Origin: Pseudomonas sp. QTF5
GTDB taxonomy: Bacteria; Pseudomonadota; Gammaproteobacteria; Pseudomonadales; Pseudomonadaceae
Assembly (NCBI RefSeq): GCF_000512695.2
Contig: NZ_AZRW02000002.1
Span: 223,103-287,102, forward strand
Direction: 5' to 3'
Length of the DNA: 64,000 nucleotides
Under the pieces are notes generated by a model, which did not search any database, was not told the DNA's origin, and saw nothing but the letters and a program-made list of their open reading frames with translations. Of the stretch, positions 54,495-63,485 are shown one piece after another. A program made the position numbers and the translations under genes. Each line of letters opens with the position of its first letter. The first letter of the stretch is position 1.

Positions 54495-54792
54495 CCGAAT
54501 GCAGGTCGGGATGGCGCTCGCGCACTTCTTCGCCGGGCGCTTCGATCCCGCTTCTGACTGGGCGGAAAAGGCGCTGAGGAACCTGCCCTGCCTCCTGGCA
54601 TCGGTTGCCCTGATCGCGGCCAGTCATGCGCTCAGCGGACGTATGGACAAAGCGAAGCAGGCGATGCAGCGTTTGCACGAGCTGGATCCGTCCTTGCGCG
54701 TTTCCAACTTGAAGGAGTGGCTGCCAATCCAACGCTCCGAGGATTTTGCGCGGTTTGCTGATGGACTAAGGCTGGCTGGGTTGCCGGAGTGA
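54495..54792 (+). pseudogene. 3' remnant of a TPR-repeat regulator (CadC/adenylate-cyclase-like)
   Basis: About 98 codons of open frame: RMQVGMALAHFFAGRFDPAS, then WAEKALRNLPCLLASVALIAAS, and the ending VSNLKEWLPIQRSEDFARFADGLRLAGLPE. This is the C-terminal TPR part of the large proteins that combine a winged helix or cyclase domain with TPR repeats, where ending FADGLRKAGLPE is usual. No start or ribosome site belongs to it. It is fused at about 54490 to the exporter remnant on the opposite strand, so it marks a deletion or rearrangement join. Confidence 0.65.
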
Positions 54793-54970
54793 GCCCATGG
54801 ATATCTTACTAAGCACTCAGCAATTATTTAGCGAGATAGCAAAGTAAGGATCCTTCGGCGCACGCAGAAGTGTTAGAGCTCCCTCGGGATGGATTCCAGC
54901 GACCGCTTCCTGGCCAGAAACGGACACTCGAACGCATCACTTGATCGGCTATTTTTGTAGTGCGAAGCGG

Positions 54971-55540
54971 TTACCCGTGTTCCGCTGCCAATAATGACCT
55001 GAACTGCGAAACGATCTCTGAAGAGAGTCCGGCAGCTTCGAACACTGCGCTGGTAAAGCTAACGGGTGCAAAGCCTGGAGCAGTTATGATGCGGTCGGCA
55101 ACCACAGCTACTTGACTGCTTCGATAAAGCGCGGCGCCTTCATAACCTACGGCATTCTGTTGTAAGAAGTCAGCGGTGTTCGAAGTATGAGAAACCGAGT
55201 CGAGAAGCCCGGCCCTCGCAAGTGCCAGCGTTCCCCCACAGATACCGGCAATTGTCGCTCCACTTGAACGACTGGCAAGCAGAAAGTCCCGAATATCCGG
55301 TGCCTCTGCACGCTCCCAGATCATTCCACCGATGACGACAACAACGTCCGGCTTCCAGTCGAGGCATTGTTGCAAGTTGCTATCCACCGTTACAGCCAAT
55401 CCACCCTGCGAGCGGAACTGCCCCGTAGCAGAGGCAAAAAACCTGACGTCGATCCCGTAAAACGGGGATGCGGTTCCTGCAATGAAAGCGTATTCCCAGT
55501 CCGCAAAACCGGGTGTCAGTATCAAGCCCACGCGTGCCAT
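54971..55540 (-). CDS. DJ-1/PfpI family protein
   Basis: 189 residues. Glutamine-amidotransferase-like alpha/beta fold with the nucleophile elbow AGICGGTLALA (reactive Cys) and the acidic Glu in MIWERAEAPDIRDF. The sequence GLILTPGFADWEYAFIAG at the N terminus is typical. Members act as chaperones, glyoxalase-like or amidase enzymes; which applies here is not known. Single gene. Confidence 0.9.
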   Translation of the reverse strand: MARVGLILTPGFADWEYAFIAGTASPFYGIDVRFFASATGQFRSQGGLAVTVDSNLQQCLDWKPDVVVVIGGMIWERAEAPDIRDFLLASRSSGATIAGICGGTLALARAGLLDSVSHTSNTADFLQQNAVGYEGAALYRSSQVAVVADRIITAPGFAPVSFTSAVFEAAGLSSEIVSQFRSLLAAEHG

Positions 55541-55688
55541 CAGTCAGATTCCTCCATGAAAACGAATAACATAAAGCGACAACGAATAGATCTCAATGGC
55601 TGCAGCCGGTCGATTGCAGTCACCGGCAAATCACCTGAGTCCAGGTAACTGCCATCCGAAGCCTTTTTGAACCCGAATGCCAACTATT

Positions 55689-56510
55689 TCAGCAGAACTG
55701 ACCATTTTCCAGATACCTACTCCCGCTCCTTACAGTTCGGATATTCAATACCTCACCGTCACATGGGATGAGCAATCGCTTAGCGACTTCCGCGCGCTCT
55801 GCCGCCATTGCTAGCTCTTCGCGGGACACCGGACAATGATTAAGGGCCTCCAAATGGTTTGCAATGACCCTGCCAGCAACCGACCGTGTGAACTCGATGA
55901 CTTCTTCAACCCCCATGATTATTTCGCTACCGACATCCAGACACGCACCACCGGCAGGAACGACCGAAACCGCAGGCTGATGGAGAGCCACAAACCGTCG
56001 AACCTGGTCGGTGAGTACCGTATCGCCGGCCAGGTATAGGGTGGGCTCTCCCACAATCTCGATGAAATACCCGACACCATGTTCCATGAGTCGACCGACA
56101 AGCCCCCGCCCATGGGTGCATGTAACAGTCCTGATCTTGCCGCCGAGAAATGGCTGCGGACAGTGATGATTGTCTGGCAATGATGCGACGTTCAATCCGC
56201 GCCGGATCAAGTACCTGGCGTCATGCGGCGTACAGATCACTGGGATTTGTTTCTCACGCAACCATTTTATTGCGGCCCGATCCAGATGATCGAAGTGGCC
56301 TTTCTGGCAGTGCGTTATCAAACAGTGCGTGATCGACTCGAGCAGCACATTTGCAGTCGCTGGTAACGGCACCGTTGGATTGCGCTGCCTGTTGCTGAAG
56401 ACCTTTAGAGGCGGATATGCACCCTGCTCTCCCAGCATAGGATCGACAATGACTCGACAAGGGCCGATCTCAAGCACGATGGTTGCACTTCTAAGTTGAT
56501 GAATCCGCAT
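55689..56510 (-). CDS. Metallo-beta-lactamase-fold hydrolase with unusual metal motif
   Basis: 273 residues from the ATG at 56510 (AGAGG upstream). UlaG-like beta-lactamase fold: IHQLRSATIVLEIGPCRVIVDPML near the start, metal histidines in LITHCQKGHFDHLD, LYLAGDTVLT, and the last His in VIANHLEALNHCP. The usual HxHxDH motif is here HCQKGHFDH, with two extra residues between the first and second histidines, so the site may be changed. It follows the SDR gene on the same strand by 62 bases and is probably in its operon, under MerR control. Confidence 0.82.
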   Translation of the reverse strand: MRIHQLRSATIVLEIGPCRVIVDPMLGEQGAYPPLKVFSNRQRNPTVPLPATANVLLESITHCLITHCQKGHFDHLDRAAIKWLREKQIPVICTPHDARYLIRRGLNVASLPDNHHCPQPFLGGKIRTVTCTHGRGLVGRLMEHGVGYFIEIVGEPTLYLAGDTVLTDQVRRFVALHQPAVSVVPAGGACLDVGSEIIMGVEEVIEFTRSVAGRVIANHLEALNHCPVSREELAMAAERAEVAKRLLIPCDGEVLNIRTVRSGSRYLENGQFC

Positions 56511-56572
56511 TACTTGCCTCTGGAAAGTCCATTTAATCGGGGCTAAGGGTTTTGTCGCCCCCTGGGGAGAAG

Positions 56573-57652
56573 TCAGCGAGCCTTGCCCTTGGCTATGCAA
56601 TATGAGTTGACGAACGTTGCAGTGTGCTGCAAAGACTGACGTATATCCGGTTTGGCTATTCCATGCCTGTTGGCAAATTGCTCGACCGCCGCTGTGTCAA
56701 AACGAGTGGTCTGGATAAAGTCCAAGGCTTCGGCGTTTGTATTCAAAAACCGCGCGACGCGAGGAATACTCAGTAGCAACTTCAGCAATCGGAGCGAAAT
56801 GTAATGCTTGGGAGACTTTAAGCCAACGGGTTGTGCCACCTGTACCAGGAGTTCTCGCAAGTTGGGAGTTTGGTCATCAAGCGCCAGCAGTTCCTGGCCC
56901 ACCATGGCAGGATCAAAAGCACAAACCACCACCAGCTCAACCAGGTAATCCACGGTAACCAGTGGCAGCCAGTGCTCGGCGGTACCGGGCACTGCAGTCA
57001 GCTTTCCCTGCACAAGGTTGCGTATCAGCTCCACCAGCGGCTGACCGTCAAGGATATGCCCCGTGCGGCTGTGGCCACAAACCGTCGCGGGGTGGACAAC
57101 GGTAATCTCCCCGCCCTTGGCCGACATGACCTCTAGGGTCGCAAAATGCGCCTCCAGCTTGCTCCCCTCGTAACCACCGACATGCCGGTAGACGGCAGAC
57201 CAATCCGTCAGCTCCGGATAACGAGGATCAATTCCGATGCGTTGCAGATGTTCATGATTTTTCAGCATGTAGCCGCCGATCATCACTAACCGGCTTTTTT
57301 GCTCAGCCGCCAACAGCGCCACGCGCTTTGCCCCTTCTACATTCACCGCACGTGAATGCTCCAATGAAAGCCCCCAAGCGAAGTGGACGCCCAGGTGGAA
57401 TACGACTCTGGCGTGCTTTAGCACTTCTCGGTCAGCAAGACTCAGCCCGAGGTTGTCCCGCTCCAGATCGCCAGCTACGGCAAATACCCGGGTTGCGTCC
57501 CCTCCCAAATTGTCGACTTGCTCCCGCAGTGCAGCTAGTCGCTCTGGGCGACGCATCAACACCCGAATGGTGTGACCTTTGGTACTCAGGTGCGCCACCA
57601 AATGTTGACCGATAAAGCCGGTTCCCCCCGTGACAAAGCACTCCACGCTCAT
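56573..57652 (-). CDS. NAD(P)-dependent epimerase/dehydratase-family SDR
   Basis: 359 residues. Extended short-chain dehydrogenase: FVTGGTGFIGQHLVAHL (GxxGxxG), catalytic YEGSK (Tyr-x3-Lys), and a substrate domain near the end. The sequence is closest to dihydroflavonol-4-reductase/cinnamoyl-CoA-reductase-like bacterial proteins; the substrate is unknown. It is first in a two-gene minus-strand operon with the MBL hydrolase, and divergent from a MerR regulator whose operator lies in the 73-base gap. Confidence 0.88.
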   Translation of the reverse strand: MSVECFVTGGTGFIGQHLVAHLSTKGHTIRVLMRRPERLAALREQVDNLGGDATRVFAVAGDLERDNLGLSLADREVLKHARVVFHLGVHFAWGLSLEHSRAVNVEGAKRVALLAAEQKSRLVMIGGYMLKNHEHLQRIGIDPRYPELTDWSAVYRHVGGYEGSKLEAHFATLEVMSAKGGEITVVHPATVCGHSRTGHILDGQPLVELIRNLVQGKLTAVPGTAEHWLPLVTVDYLVELVVVCAFDPAMVGQELLALDDQTPNLRELLVQVAQPVGLKSPKHYISLRLLKLLLSIPRVARFLNTNAEALDFIQTTRFDTAAVEQFANRHGIAKPDIRQSLQHTATFVNSYCIAKGKAR

Positions 57653-57687
57653 TTCCCTGCTCCTTGGTAAGGTAAGAAATCAAGCGT

Positions 57688-57715
57688 AAACTATCGACCC
57701 TACTCTATAGTCAAG
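57688..57715 (-). promoter_or_regulatory. MerR-type promoter/operator
   Basis: On the minus strand CTTGACTATAGAGTAGGGTC followed by GATAGTTT contains a TTGACT -35 box with a dyad (ACTAT ... ATAGT) in a long spacer. This is the arrangement used by MerR-family (AdhR/NmlR-like) activators, which untwist an over-long spacer. It sits between SDR and merR starts. Confidence 0.5.
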
Positions 57716-57725
57716 CGATGTTTTC

Positions 57726-58115
57726 ATGAAAATCGGCGAACTCGAGGCCCGCAGCGGCGCCAGCCGCCATACGCTGCGTTACTACGAGCAAATCGGCCTG
57801 ATCTCACCGCTGCGGCGTACTAACAACTATCGCGTTTACACAGCGCAAACTCTGCAGGATCTGGACTTTATCCAGCGCGCGCAAGGCATGGGGTTTTCCC
57901 TCGGGGAAATAGGCGAGATTCTGGATGCACAGCGGAACAAGCTGATCGATTGTGCTGACGGCGCTAAGCTAATTGAAAAGAAGATGGCAGAAATCAGACA
58001 GAAAATCGCCAACTTCCAAAGCATTTATCGGTATCTGGATGAAGAGCGTGCAAACCTCGAAGCCAGTGCTGCCAAGCAACTTGAGCTTCAGCAGCTGAAC
58101 AACTCTTCCAACTGA
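57726..58115 (+). CDS. MerR-family transcriptional activator
   Basis: 129 residues. N-terminal winged helix MKIGELEARSGASRHTLRYYEQIGLISPLRRTNNYRVYT, then the dimerising coiled coil (QRNKLIDCADGAKLIEKKMAEIRQKIANFQSIYRYLDEERA). It lacks a metal-binding cysteine array, having a single Cys in the helix (IDCADG), so it is of the AdhR/NmlR stress-sensing kind rather than a metal sensor. Divergent from the SDR/MBL operon; an activator of it. Confidence 0.9.
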   Translation: MKIGELEARSGASRHTLRYYEQIGLISPLRRTNNYRVYTAQTLQDLDFIQRAQGMGFSLGEIGEILDAQRNKLIDCADGAKLIEKKMAEIRQKIANFQSIYRYLDEERANLEASAAKQLELQQLNNSSN

Positions 58116-58266
58116 ACCGCATTTTCTAAAACCTTCTGGCCTGGCCCTGGACAGTAAGCGTCCGCCGCCCAGCAGACCTTGCGTCGGACAATTGTGCTGG
58201 CGAGCTGGCCGTGACAGAGGTTTACAGCACGGTTTACACCTGTTTCAGGACGAGACACCGAACACA

Positions 58267-58304
58267 AAAAAGCCCACTGACCGTCACCGGTTGAGTGGGC
58301 TTTT
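58267..58304. terminator. bidirectional rho-independent terminator
   Basis: AAAAGCCCACT (58267-58277) pairs with AGTGGGCTTTT (58294-58304); A-run on one side and T-run on the other, so it works from either direction. It separates merR from the convergent small gene at 58379. Confidence 0.9.
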
Positions 58305-58378
58305 CACTGTGTGACGCGTTGAAACAACGCCCTCACCTACTCCTGCGAATCGATCTGATCCAACACCCGAAGAGTGCG

Positions 58379-58669
58379 CTATTTGATCTGCACAATGACC
58401 GGGCCTTCCGTTACGATCGGCGGGTTCGCGTGGATATTCGAGGCATTTTTCTGAATCCAGTCGCGCGCGACTTTCAAGCTCGCATCAGTGCCGGCCTTGT
58501 CCGTGCAAACAGTCACCGCAGTACCGCCATCACCCGTATTCAGCAGTGTGTAGCTTACGAGGCCAGGCACTGTCCGCAGGGTAGCTTCGACATCAGCGTT
58601 GCGCTGTTCTAAAAGCTCGAAAAGCTGCTTTGCCCCAGCACCCAGGTAGGTTCTTATTACCGCATACAT
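58379..58669 (-). CDS. ABM-like small dimeric barrel protein
   Basis: 96 residues. MYAVIRTYLGAGAKQLFELLEQRNADVEATLRTVPGLVSYTLLNTGDGGTAVTVCTDKAG has the ferredoxin-like alpha/beta layout of the dimeric alpha-beta barrel (antibiotic biosynthesis monooxygenase) superfamily. No catalytic residues could be assigned. Function unknown. Single gene with the terminator at 58267 ahead. Confidence 0.72.
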   Translation of the reverse strand: MYAVIRTYLGAGAKQLFELLEQRNADVEATLRTVPGLVSYTLLNTGDGGTAVTVCTDKAGTDASLKVARDWIQKNASNIHANPPIVTEGPVIVQIK

Positions 58670-58800
58670 AGTCGTCTCCTTCGGGAGTACCGTCTTGATG
58701 CCAATCCAGATCCGCTGATGGTCGCTATCACTCTGTTTTCAGTTCGCTCCCGATTTATTCAGCTTAGCTAAACGCCGGCGACAAGGGAAAGACAACGACT

Positions 58801-58864
58801 ACCGGGCACTTTTGGCCAATTGCTGCCTGTCGCGAAGGGCTGCAATCGACCCATTGCCGACGCT
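58801..58864. repeat. TTGGCCGATTGCTG-type repeat
   Basis: GGGCACTTTTGGCCAATTGC, TGCCTGTCGCGAAGGGCTGC and AATCGACCCATTGCCGACGC in a row. The two halves (TTGGCCAATTGCTGCC and GGGCTGCAATCGACCCA) are partly complementary, so it can fold as a stem-loop. Best-preserved copy in the window. Confidence 0.7.
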
Positions 58865-58954
58865 GATTAACGTTGTGTTTGAGGGGCTGGCCGGAAGCTG
58901 GCGAGGCCAGTTGGACAGTCCCACTCGAAGCGTTTGTTAGGCAAGGCAACCAGT

Positions 58955-59227
58955 TTATTTACAACTGAATTGAACTTCGGCCCCAGCATACGAAGAGTAG
59001 GGGTTATATGGTTTCGCAGCGGAGCTTTGTACAGAAAGCGCCTTACCTTGTTTTTTACAAAATGCAGCAGCCTCTTTTAGTATCTCTACCTTCACTGAGC
59101 TACCGTTATAGGCCATCGCATCCTCCTTTTCATAAACGTAGTTGCCTCCGCCAAGGTCAACGATGCCAGAGTTCGTCGCGCAGCCGGACAACGCGAGCAG
59201 AGCAACTGTAGAGATAACAATTCGCAT
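58955..59227 (-). CDS. Small lipoprotein
   Basis: 90 residues. Signal peptide with lipobox LSGC at residues 13-16 (MRIVISTVALLALSGCATNSG), so Cys16 is lipidated. The mature part, DLGGGNYVYEKEDAMAYNGSSVK and EAAAFCKKQGKALSV, with two more cysteines (near residue 57 and 88), resembles small DUF4156-type periplasmic lipoproteins. Function unknown. AAGGAAAAAA lies before the start. Confidence 0.82.
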   Translation of the reverse strand: MRIVISTVALLALSGCATNSGIVDLGGGNYVYEKEDAMAYNGSSVKVEILKEAAAFCKKQGKALSVQSSAAKPYNPYSSYAGAEVQFSCK

Positions 59228-59488
59228 ATTTTTTTCCTTAAAAATTGAATGGCCTAACTATGAGTGACGACCCATATGGCGTAACGCCGCCGATTGAGCA
59301 CGCAGGGGAGTTTAGTCTGTCGCAACTGACCGAAAATGGCCGAAAGCAGCTCTTCGTGACCGACCGCCTCCGACCCAGAGCGCTCATCCCTGACCAACCG
59401 TTCTGACAGATTGGGCGGGCACTGAAACTGCTCCAGCGGTTTTTTGTTGAGCAGCAGCAGTTCTCGTACCGCGATTTTACAAACTGCC
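59228..59488. other. intergenic stretch with degraded repeat
   Basis: About 260 bases. It contains a degraded variant of the right-region repeat near 59317-59370 (GTCTGTCGCAACTGACC with GGCCGAAAGCAGCTC). A 48-codon + strand frame from 59259 lacks a ribosome site and lies over the repeat, so I do not call a gene. Confidence 0.35.
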
Positions 59489-60529
59489 TTATTTGTAGAT
59501 AGATGACTGAAGAAACTCGTCGATCAGCGATGTAACCTGCTGTTGGATCACCCCACGTGGGCGAGCGCCGTCGCCATCCCGGCAAATGATGCCATCGCCT
59601 GGTACGTCTTCTTCGAGCAGTACCTCCGCGCCAGGTTTGCACACCGACGAGAAGCTGAAATGACTTGCGTCGCTGATTTCGACGTAACGGCTTGACGCCG
59701 CAGGCAGGCGTTTGGCCAGGTTGGCAGACTCCAACTCAGCGGGAAGATCGTGCGACGGTACGCCGGCAGCGATCACCAGCGTGGGTACCGGCAGCGCGGA
59801 CAGGCTTTCATCGGTCATGCCCCGTGAAAGGCCCAGGTCCAGTGTCACCACAGCGGTAACGCGTTTATCGCGCAAATCGGCGGCCAACGCGGCCTTTGAG
59901 TCTGAGGTGGTTGCAGGGTTTATCTTTCCATAGACGGTGCAACTTGCTAACTGCGGGTGGGCTTTGCAGTCATGGGCGAAGCGGTCTGGATCGAAACGTG
60001 CACCGGCGATCTCCAGGGCGGTCCAGCCGCCGAGTGAATGGCCCACTACTGCGATTCGGCCATCGGCGACCACGCCGAATTTTTCAGGTTGAGTCGTGAC
60101 GCTATCAATGGCTCGGCGCATATCAACGGGCCGCTGCCATAACTGCGCCGCTGCTTGAGGGCTACGGTCATGAGTGGTGGTGCCAGGGTGATTGATTGCA
60201 GCGACGATGTAACCTCTATGAGCCAGAGTACTGGCAAGCCAGATCTGGTTGCTCCAGTTGCCTCTGTACCCGTGGGAGAGCACCAACAATGGATGCTTGC
60301 CAGCAGCGGGCGGCGCGTCACGAACGGCAGAAGCCCCGACGAACACCACATCATCGCCAATCATTTGTGTGGCGGCGGTAGTTGCACTGGGGTACCAGAC
60401 GACCATCTCCAATGCGCGGTCATTGTGCGAGTCCGCCAGTGTGGAAGAGTGGAAGCCGACAGGGTTCTCGTCAGCGAGGGCGATAGTAGTCAGGCAGGTC
60501 AACAACAGGGCGCCAAAAGATATTTTCAA
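59489..60529 (-). CDS. Secreted alpha/beta hydrolase (platelet-activating-factor acetylhydrolase-like)
   Basis: 346 residues from a TTG at 60529, with AAGGAAG 8 bases upstream; the longer frame begins without a ribosome site. Signal peptide KISFGALLLTCLTTIALA, then a serine hydrolase with the elbow VVGHSLGGWTALE and the His in DASHFSFSSVCKPG. The N-terminal VLSHGYRGNWSNQIW oxyanion region and the HSLGG motif match exported dienelactone-hydrolase/PAF-AH-like proteins. Cysteines in KAHPQLASCTVYG and CKPG/ICRDGD may form disulfides. Single gene. Confidence 0.85.
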   Translation of the reverse strand: MKISFGALLLTCLTTIALADENPVGFHSSTLADSHNDRALEMVVWYPSATTAATQMIGDDVVFVGASAVRDAPPAAGKHPLLVLSHGYRGNWSNQIWLASTLAHRGYIVAAINHPGTTTHDRSPQAAAQLWQRPVDMRRAIDSVTTQPEKFGVVADGRIAVVGHSLGGWTALEIAGARFDPDRFAHDCKAHPQLASCTVYGKINPATTSDSKAALAADLRDKRVTAVVTLDLGLSRGMTDESLSALPVPTLVIAAGVPSHDLPAELESANLAKRLPAASSRYVEISDASHFSFSSVCKPGAEVLLEEDVPGDGIICRDGDGARPRGVIQQQVTSLIDEFLQSSIYK

Positions 60530-60710
60530 TGTCGTTTCTTCCTTGATTAGACAAGTGCATAGCCACCTGGACCCGCCGTTAGGCGCATCCACCTTCGTAG
60601 GGAGTCGAAGCTAATGTGGCTGCATATAAGCACGGACATTAAAGCCCACATTCGAACCGCCGCGCATAACTTTCATAGTTAACTCTGTCCGCGGTCTTTT
60701 AGTGTGAAGG

Positions 60711-60880
60711 CTGAACGTCCGCTTTGGCCAATTGCTGCCTGTCGCGAAGGGCACAAAGGCTCCCCACTTACAGAGTCCGAGGCAGCCGAAATGAGAGGCA
60801 GCTCTTGGCCGATCAGTGTCTGTCATAAAGAGCAGCCATTGACCCAAAGCAACCATTCGCCAATCAACGGGCACTTACCC
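60711..60880. repeat. two TTGGCCGATTGCTG-type repeats
   Basis: A copy at about 60711-60765 (GTCCGCTTTGGCCAATTGCT then GCCTGTCGCGAAGGGC) and a diverged one at 60800-60880 (CTCTTGGCCGATCAGTGTC, GACCCAAAGCAACC). They fill most of the ~375-base gap between the hydrolase and the LysR gene. Confidence 0.65.
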
Positions 60881-60903
60881 CGGAATGCCAATGGCAGTTT
60901 GTT

Positions 60904-61764
60904 CTAGATCGATGGCGACTCAGACATCTCCACCAGCAGTTGGCCAAATGCATGGGCCGCAGGCGTCTTTCCTGTGACACTCCATATCAGTCTGAAATCA
61001 GCCTCCAGCAGCGGTGGCAGGCCATGTTGACCGTCAATCACCACCATGCCGGGTTCTAGATCTCCCAGCGGTAGCGCGGTGACGGCAAGTCCTGCCAATA
61101 CCGCCGCACGCAATCCTTGTTGACTTGGAGAGGTAAAGGCGACCCGCCAATTCACGGTGGAACTCGCCAATGCCTCTACGGCCACCTGGCGGTGTACGCA
61201 GGGCGCTGGTGCAAACGCCAGCGGCAAAGGGCAATCGCCGGTAAAGTCGAAACCCTGCGCCGCGGCCCAGACAAACCGGGTTTCGCGCAGCACGGTACCG
61301 CCGAACTGACTGCCCGGCAATGCCATGACCACGGCCAGATCGAGCCCATCGGCATCGACCAGCGCGCGCAGGTCGAGGTAAGTGCCGACGGTTACATCCA
61401 GACGTACTGCGGGAAATTGTCTGGCGAACCGAGTCAGTAACGGCGGCAGACCATCGCCGATAAAGTTTTCTGGCACCCCGAAGCGCACGGCGCCGGATAC
61501 CGATGATGCTTCGAAACGCCGGGAGAGAGCGTCTTGCGCTCTGAGGACGTGTTCGGCATGTCGCAGAAAATCTTCGCCATCTTCTGTCAGCGTCAAACGC
61601 CGGGTGGTGCGCACCAGTAGCGCGGTACCGGCCTGTTCTTCCAAACGCCGGACCTGATGACTGATCGCTGACTGGCTCAAGTGCAGCCGCTCTGCGGCAC
61701 GAGTGAAACTGCCGGTCTCCTTGATCGCGACAAAAGCACGCAACAGCGCTGGATCGAAGTCCAT
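60904..61764 (-). CDS. LysR-family regulator
   Basis: 286 residues. HTH: LLRAFVAIKETGSFTRAAERLHLSQSAISHQVRRLEEQAGTALLVRTTRRLTLTEDG. Effector domain with FGVPENFIGDGLPPLLTRFARQFPAVRLDV. Divergent from the MFS exporter (185 bases between), its probable target. Length is slightly short but complete. Confidence 0.92.
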   Translation of the reverse strand: MDFDPALLRAFVAIKETGSFTRAAERLHLSQSAISHQVRRLEEQAGTALLVRTTRRLTLTEDGEDFLRHAEHVLRAQDALSRRFEASSVSGAVRFGVPENFIGDGLPPLLTRFARQFPAVRLDVTVGTYLDLRALVDADGLDLAVVMALPGSQFGGTVLRETRFVWAAAQGFDFTGDCPLPLAFAPAPCVHRQVAVEALASSTVNWRVAFTSPSQQGLRAAVLAGLAVTALPLGDLEPGMVVIDGQHGLPPLLEADFRLIWSVTGKTPAAHAFGQLLVEMSESPSI

Positions 61765-61949
61765 TTAGTCCACTCATGATGAATATTAATGAAACTTACG
61801 AAATTAAATCATTTCTGTCATTTTTTAATTACTTCCAGAATGCGGCCGGTCACTTGGAGTTATGTCTGGTGACGCTGGTCAGGCGATCGCACCAACTCCC
61901 CCTTGGGGCGGCCTTGCCAGTGCCCGTCAACTTGATCTGGAAGATCACG

Positions 61950-63476
61950 ATGCCGTTCTCTCCTTCGCAAAAAGATGTTTTCACAATAGCCGCCGTTTGT
62001 TTGGCCTCGCTGATGTTCGGCCTGGAAATCTCGAGCGTGCCGGCCATCCTGCCCACGCTTGAATCGGTTCTGCACAGCGATTTCAACGATATGCAGTGGA
62101 TCATGAATGCCTACACCATCGCCTGCACCATGGTGCTGATGGCCACCGGCACACTGGCGGATCGGTATGGGCGCAAGCGAGTGTTTGTCATTAGCCTGGT
62201 GCTTTTTGGCATTACCTCACTGGCCTGTGGATGGGCGCAAAGCGCCAGCGTGTTGATCGCTAGCCGATTTCTGCAAGGCATGTCCGGTGGTGCCATGCTG
62301 ATCTGTCAGGTGGCAGTGCTGTCTCACCGATTCCAGTCGGGAGCTGCGCGCGGCAAAGCGTTCAGTGCCTGGGGGATCGTGTTTGGCATCGGTCTGGGGT
62401 TCGGCCCGATTATCGGCGCAGCTATCGTGGCCCTGTCGAGTTGGGAATGGGTGTTCCTGGTGCATGCGCCTATTGCCGTGCTCGCGCTGGTGCTGGTGAT
62501 CGCCGGTGTCGATGAATCACGCGACCCGCAGCGTCGCAGACTGGATGTGCTGGGCATTATTTCGCTGTCGCTGGCAGTGTTGGGTCTCTCCTGGTTCATC
62601 ACTCAAGGAGCGGGGGTGGGTTTCTCCAACGGTTCGGCCATCACCAGCCTGATTGTGGCAATGGTCAGCTTCATCGTCTTTGTCGTCGCCCAGCGACGCT
62701 ATGCCGATCCCATGTTCGACTTCTCGGTGTTCCGTATCCGCCGCTTCTCGGGTGCTTTGCTCGGGTCGGCAGGCATGAACTTCAGCTTCTGGCCCTTCAT
62801 GATCTACCTGCCTCTGTACTTTCAAAATAGCCTGGGCTACGCCAGTATCGGCACCGGCCTGGCACTACTGGCCTATACGCTGCCGACGCTGATAGTCCCC
62901 CCGTTAGGCGAACGGCTGGCGCTGCGCTATCGACCTGACGTGGTGATTCCCGCGGGCTTGTTCACCATAGGTCTGGGGTTCCTGCTGATGAAATGGGGCA
63001 GCAGTGTCACGCATGCCAGCTGGCTGACGATGCTTCCAGGCTGCCTGATCGCCGGGATCGGACTGGGGCTGACCAACACGCCTGTGACCAATACCACCAC
63101 CGGGTCGGTGCCCAGTGAGCGTGCTGGCATGGCATCGGGCATCGATATCAGCGCTCGTATGATCAGCCTTGCAATCAATATCGCGCTGATGGGATTCATT
63201 CTGGTGGAAGGCATCCTGTCTTCTCTGCGTAACCAGTTATCGGGCTCGCCCGATGAAGTGCAATTGAGGTTGCTGGCGGAGAATATTTCAGCCGGTAACT
63301 CCGCGGTGTTGGGGCAGACTGGCCAGGGCGCTACGATTACGCTCGATGTCGCCAACGCAGCTTTGGCGCATGGGTTTGGCTGGGTGATGCTGTATGGCGG
63401 TATTGCTGCGTGGGTGCTTGTGGCGGCGAGCTGGGTGGTCTTTCGTTCAAGCAAAGCCGTGAATGCTCAGCAGTGA
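61950..63476 (+). CDS. MFS transporter (DHA2, EmrB/QacA-like)
   Basis: 508 residues from the ATG at 61950 (GGAAGA upstream); the frame opens 58 codons earlier but that part is not membrane-like. Fourteen hydrophobic helices. Motif A is GTLADRYGRKRVFVI, motif C is GIVFGIGLGFGPIIGAAI, and SVPAILPTLESVLHSDFNDMQWIMNAYT matches the start of 14-helix exporters. Probably expels a toxic or signalling compound by proton exchange. Likely activated by the divergent LysR. Confidence 0.92.
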   Translation: MPFSPSQKDVFTIAAVCLASLMFGLEISSVPAILPTLESVLHSDFNDMQWIMNAYTIACTMVLMATGTLADRYGRKRVFVISLVLFGITSLACGWAQSASVLIASRFLQGMSGGAMLICQVAVLSHRFQSGAARGKAFSAWGIVFGIGLGFGPIIGAAIVALSSWEWVFLVHAPIAVLALVLVIAGVDESRDPQRRRLDVLGIISLSLAVLGLSWFITQGAGVGFSNGSAITSLIVAMVSFIVFVVAQRRYADPMFDFSVFRIRRFSGALLGSAGMNFSFWPFMIYLPLYFQNSLGYASIGTGLALLAYTLPTLIVPPLGERLALRYRPDVVIPAGLFTIGLGFLLMKWGSSVTHASWLTMLPGCLIAGIGLGLTNTPVTNTTTGSVPSERAGMASGIDISARMISLAINIALMGFILVEGILSSLRNQLSGSPDEVQLRLLAENISAGNSAVLGQTGQGATITLDVANAALAHGFGWVMLYGGIAAWVLVAASWVVFRSSKAVNAQQ

Positions 63477-63485
63477 CTGTCATCC

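Noticed and set aside
59238..59642. 134-codon minus-strand frame
   Set aside because: Rich in Arg and Trp, overlaps the end of the real hydrolase gene in another frame, and covers a degraded repeat; no ribosome site.
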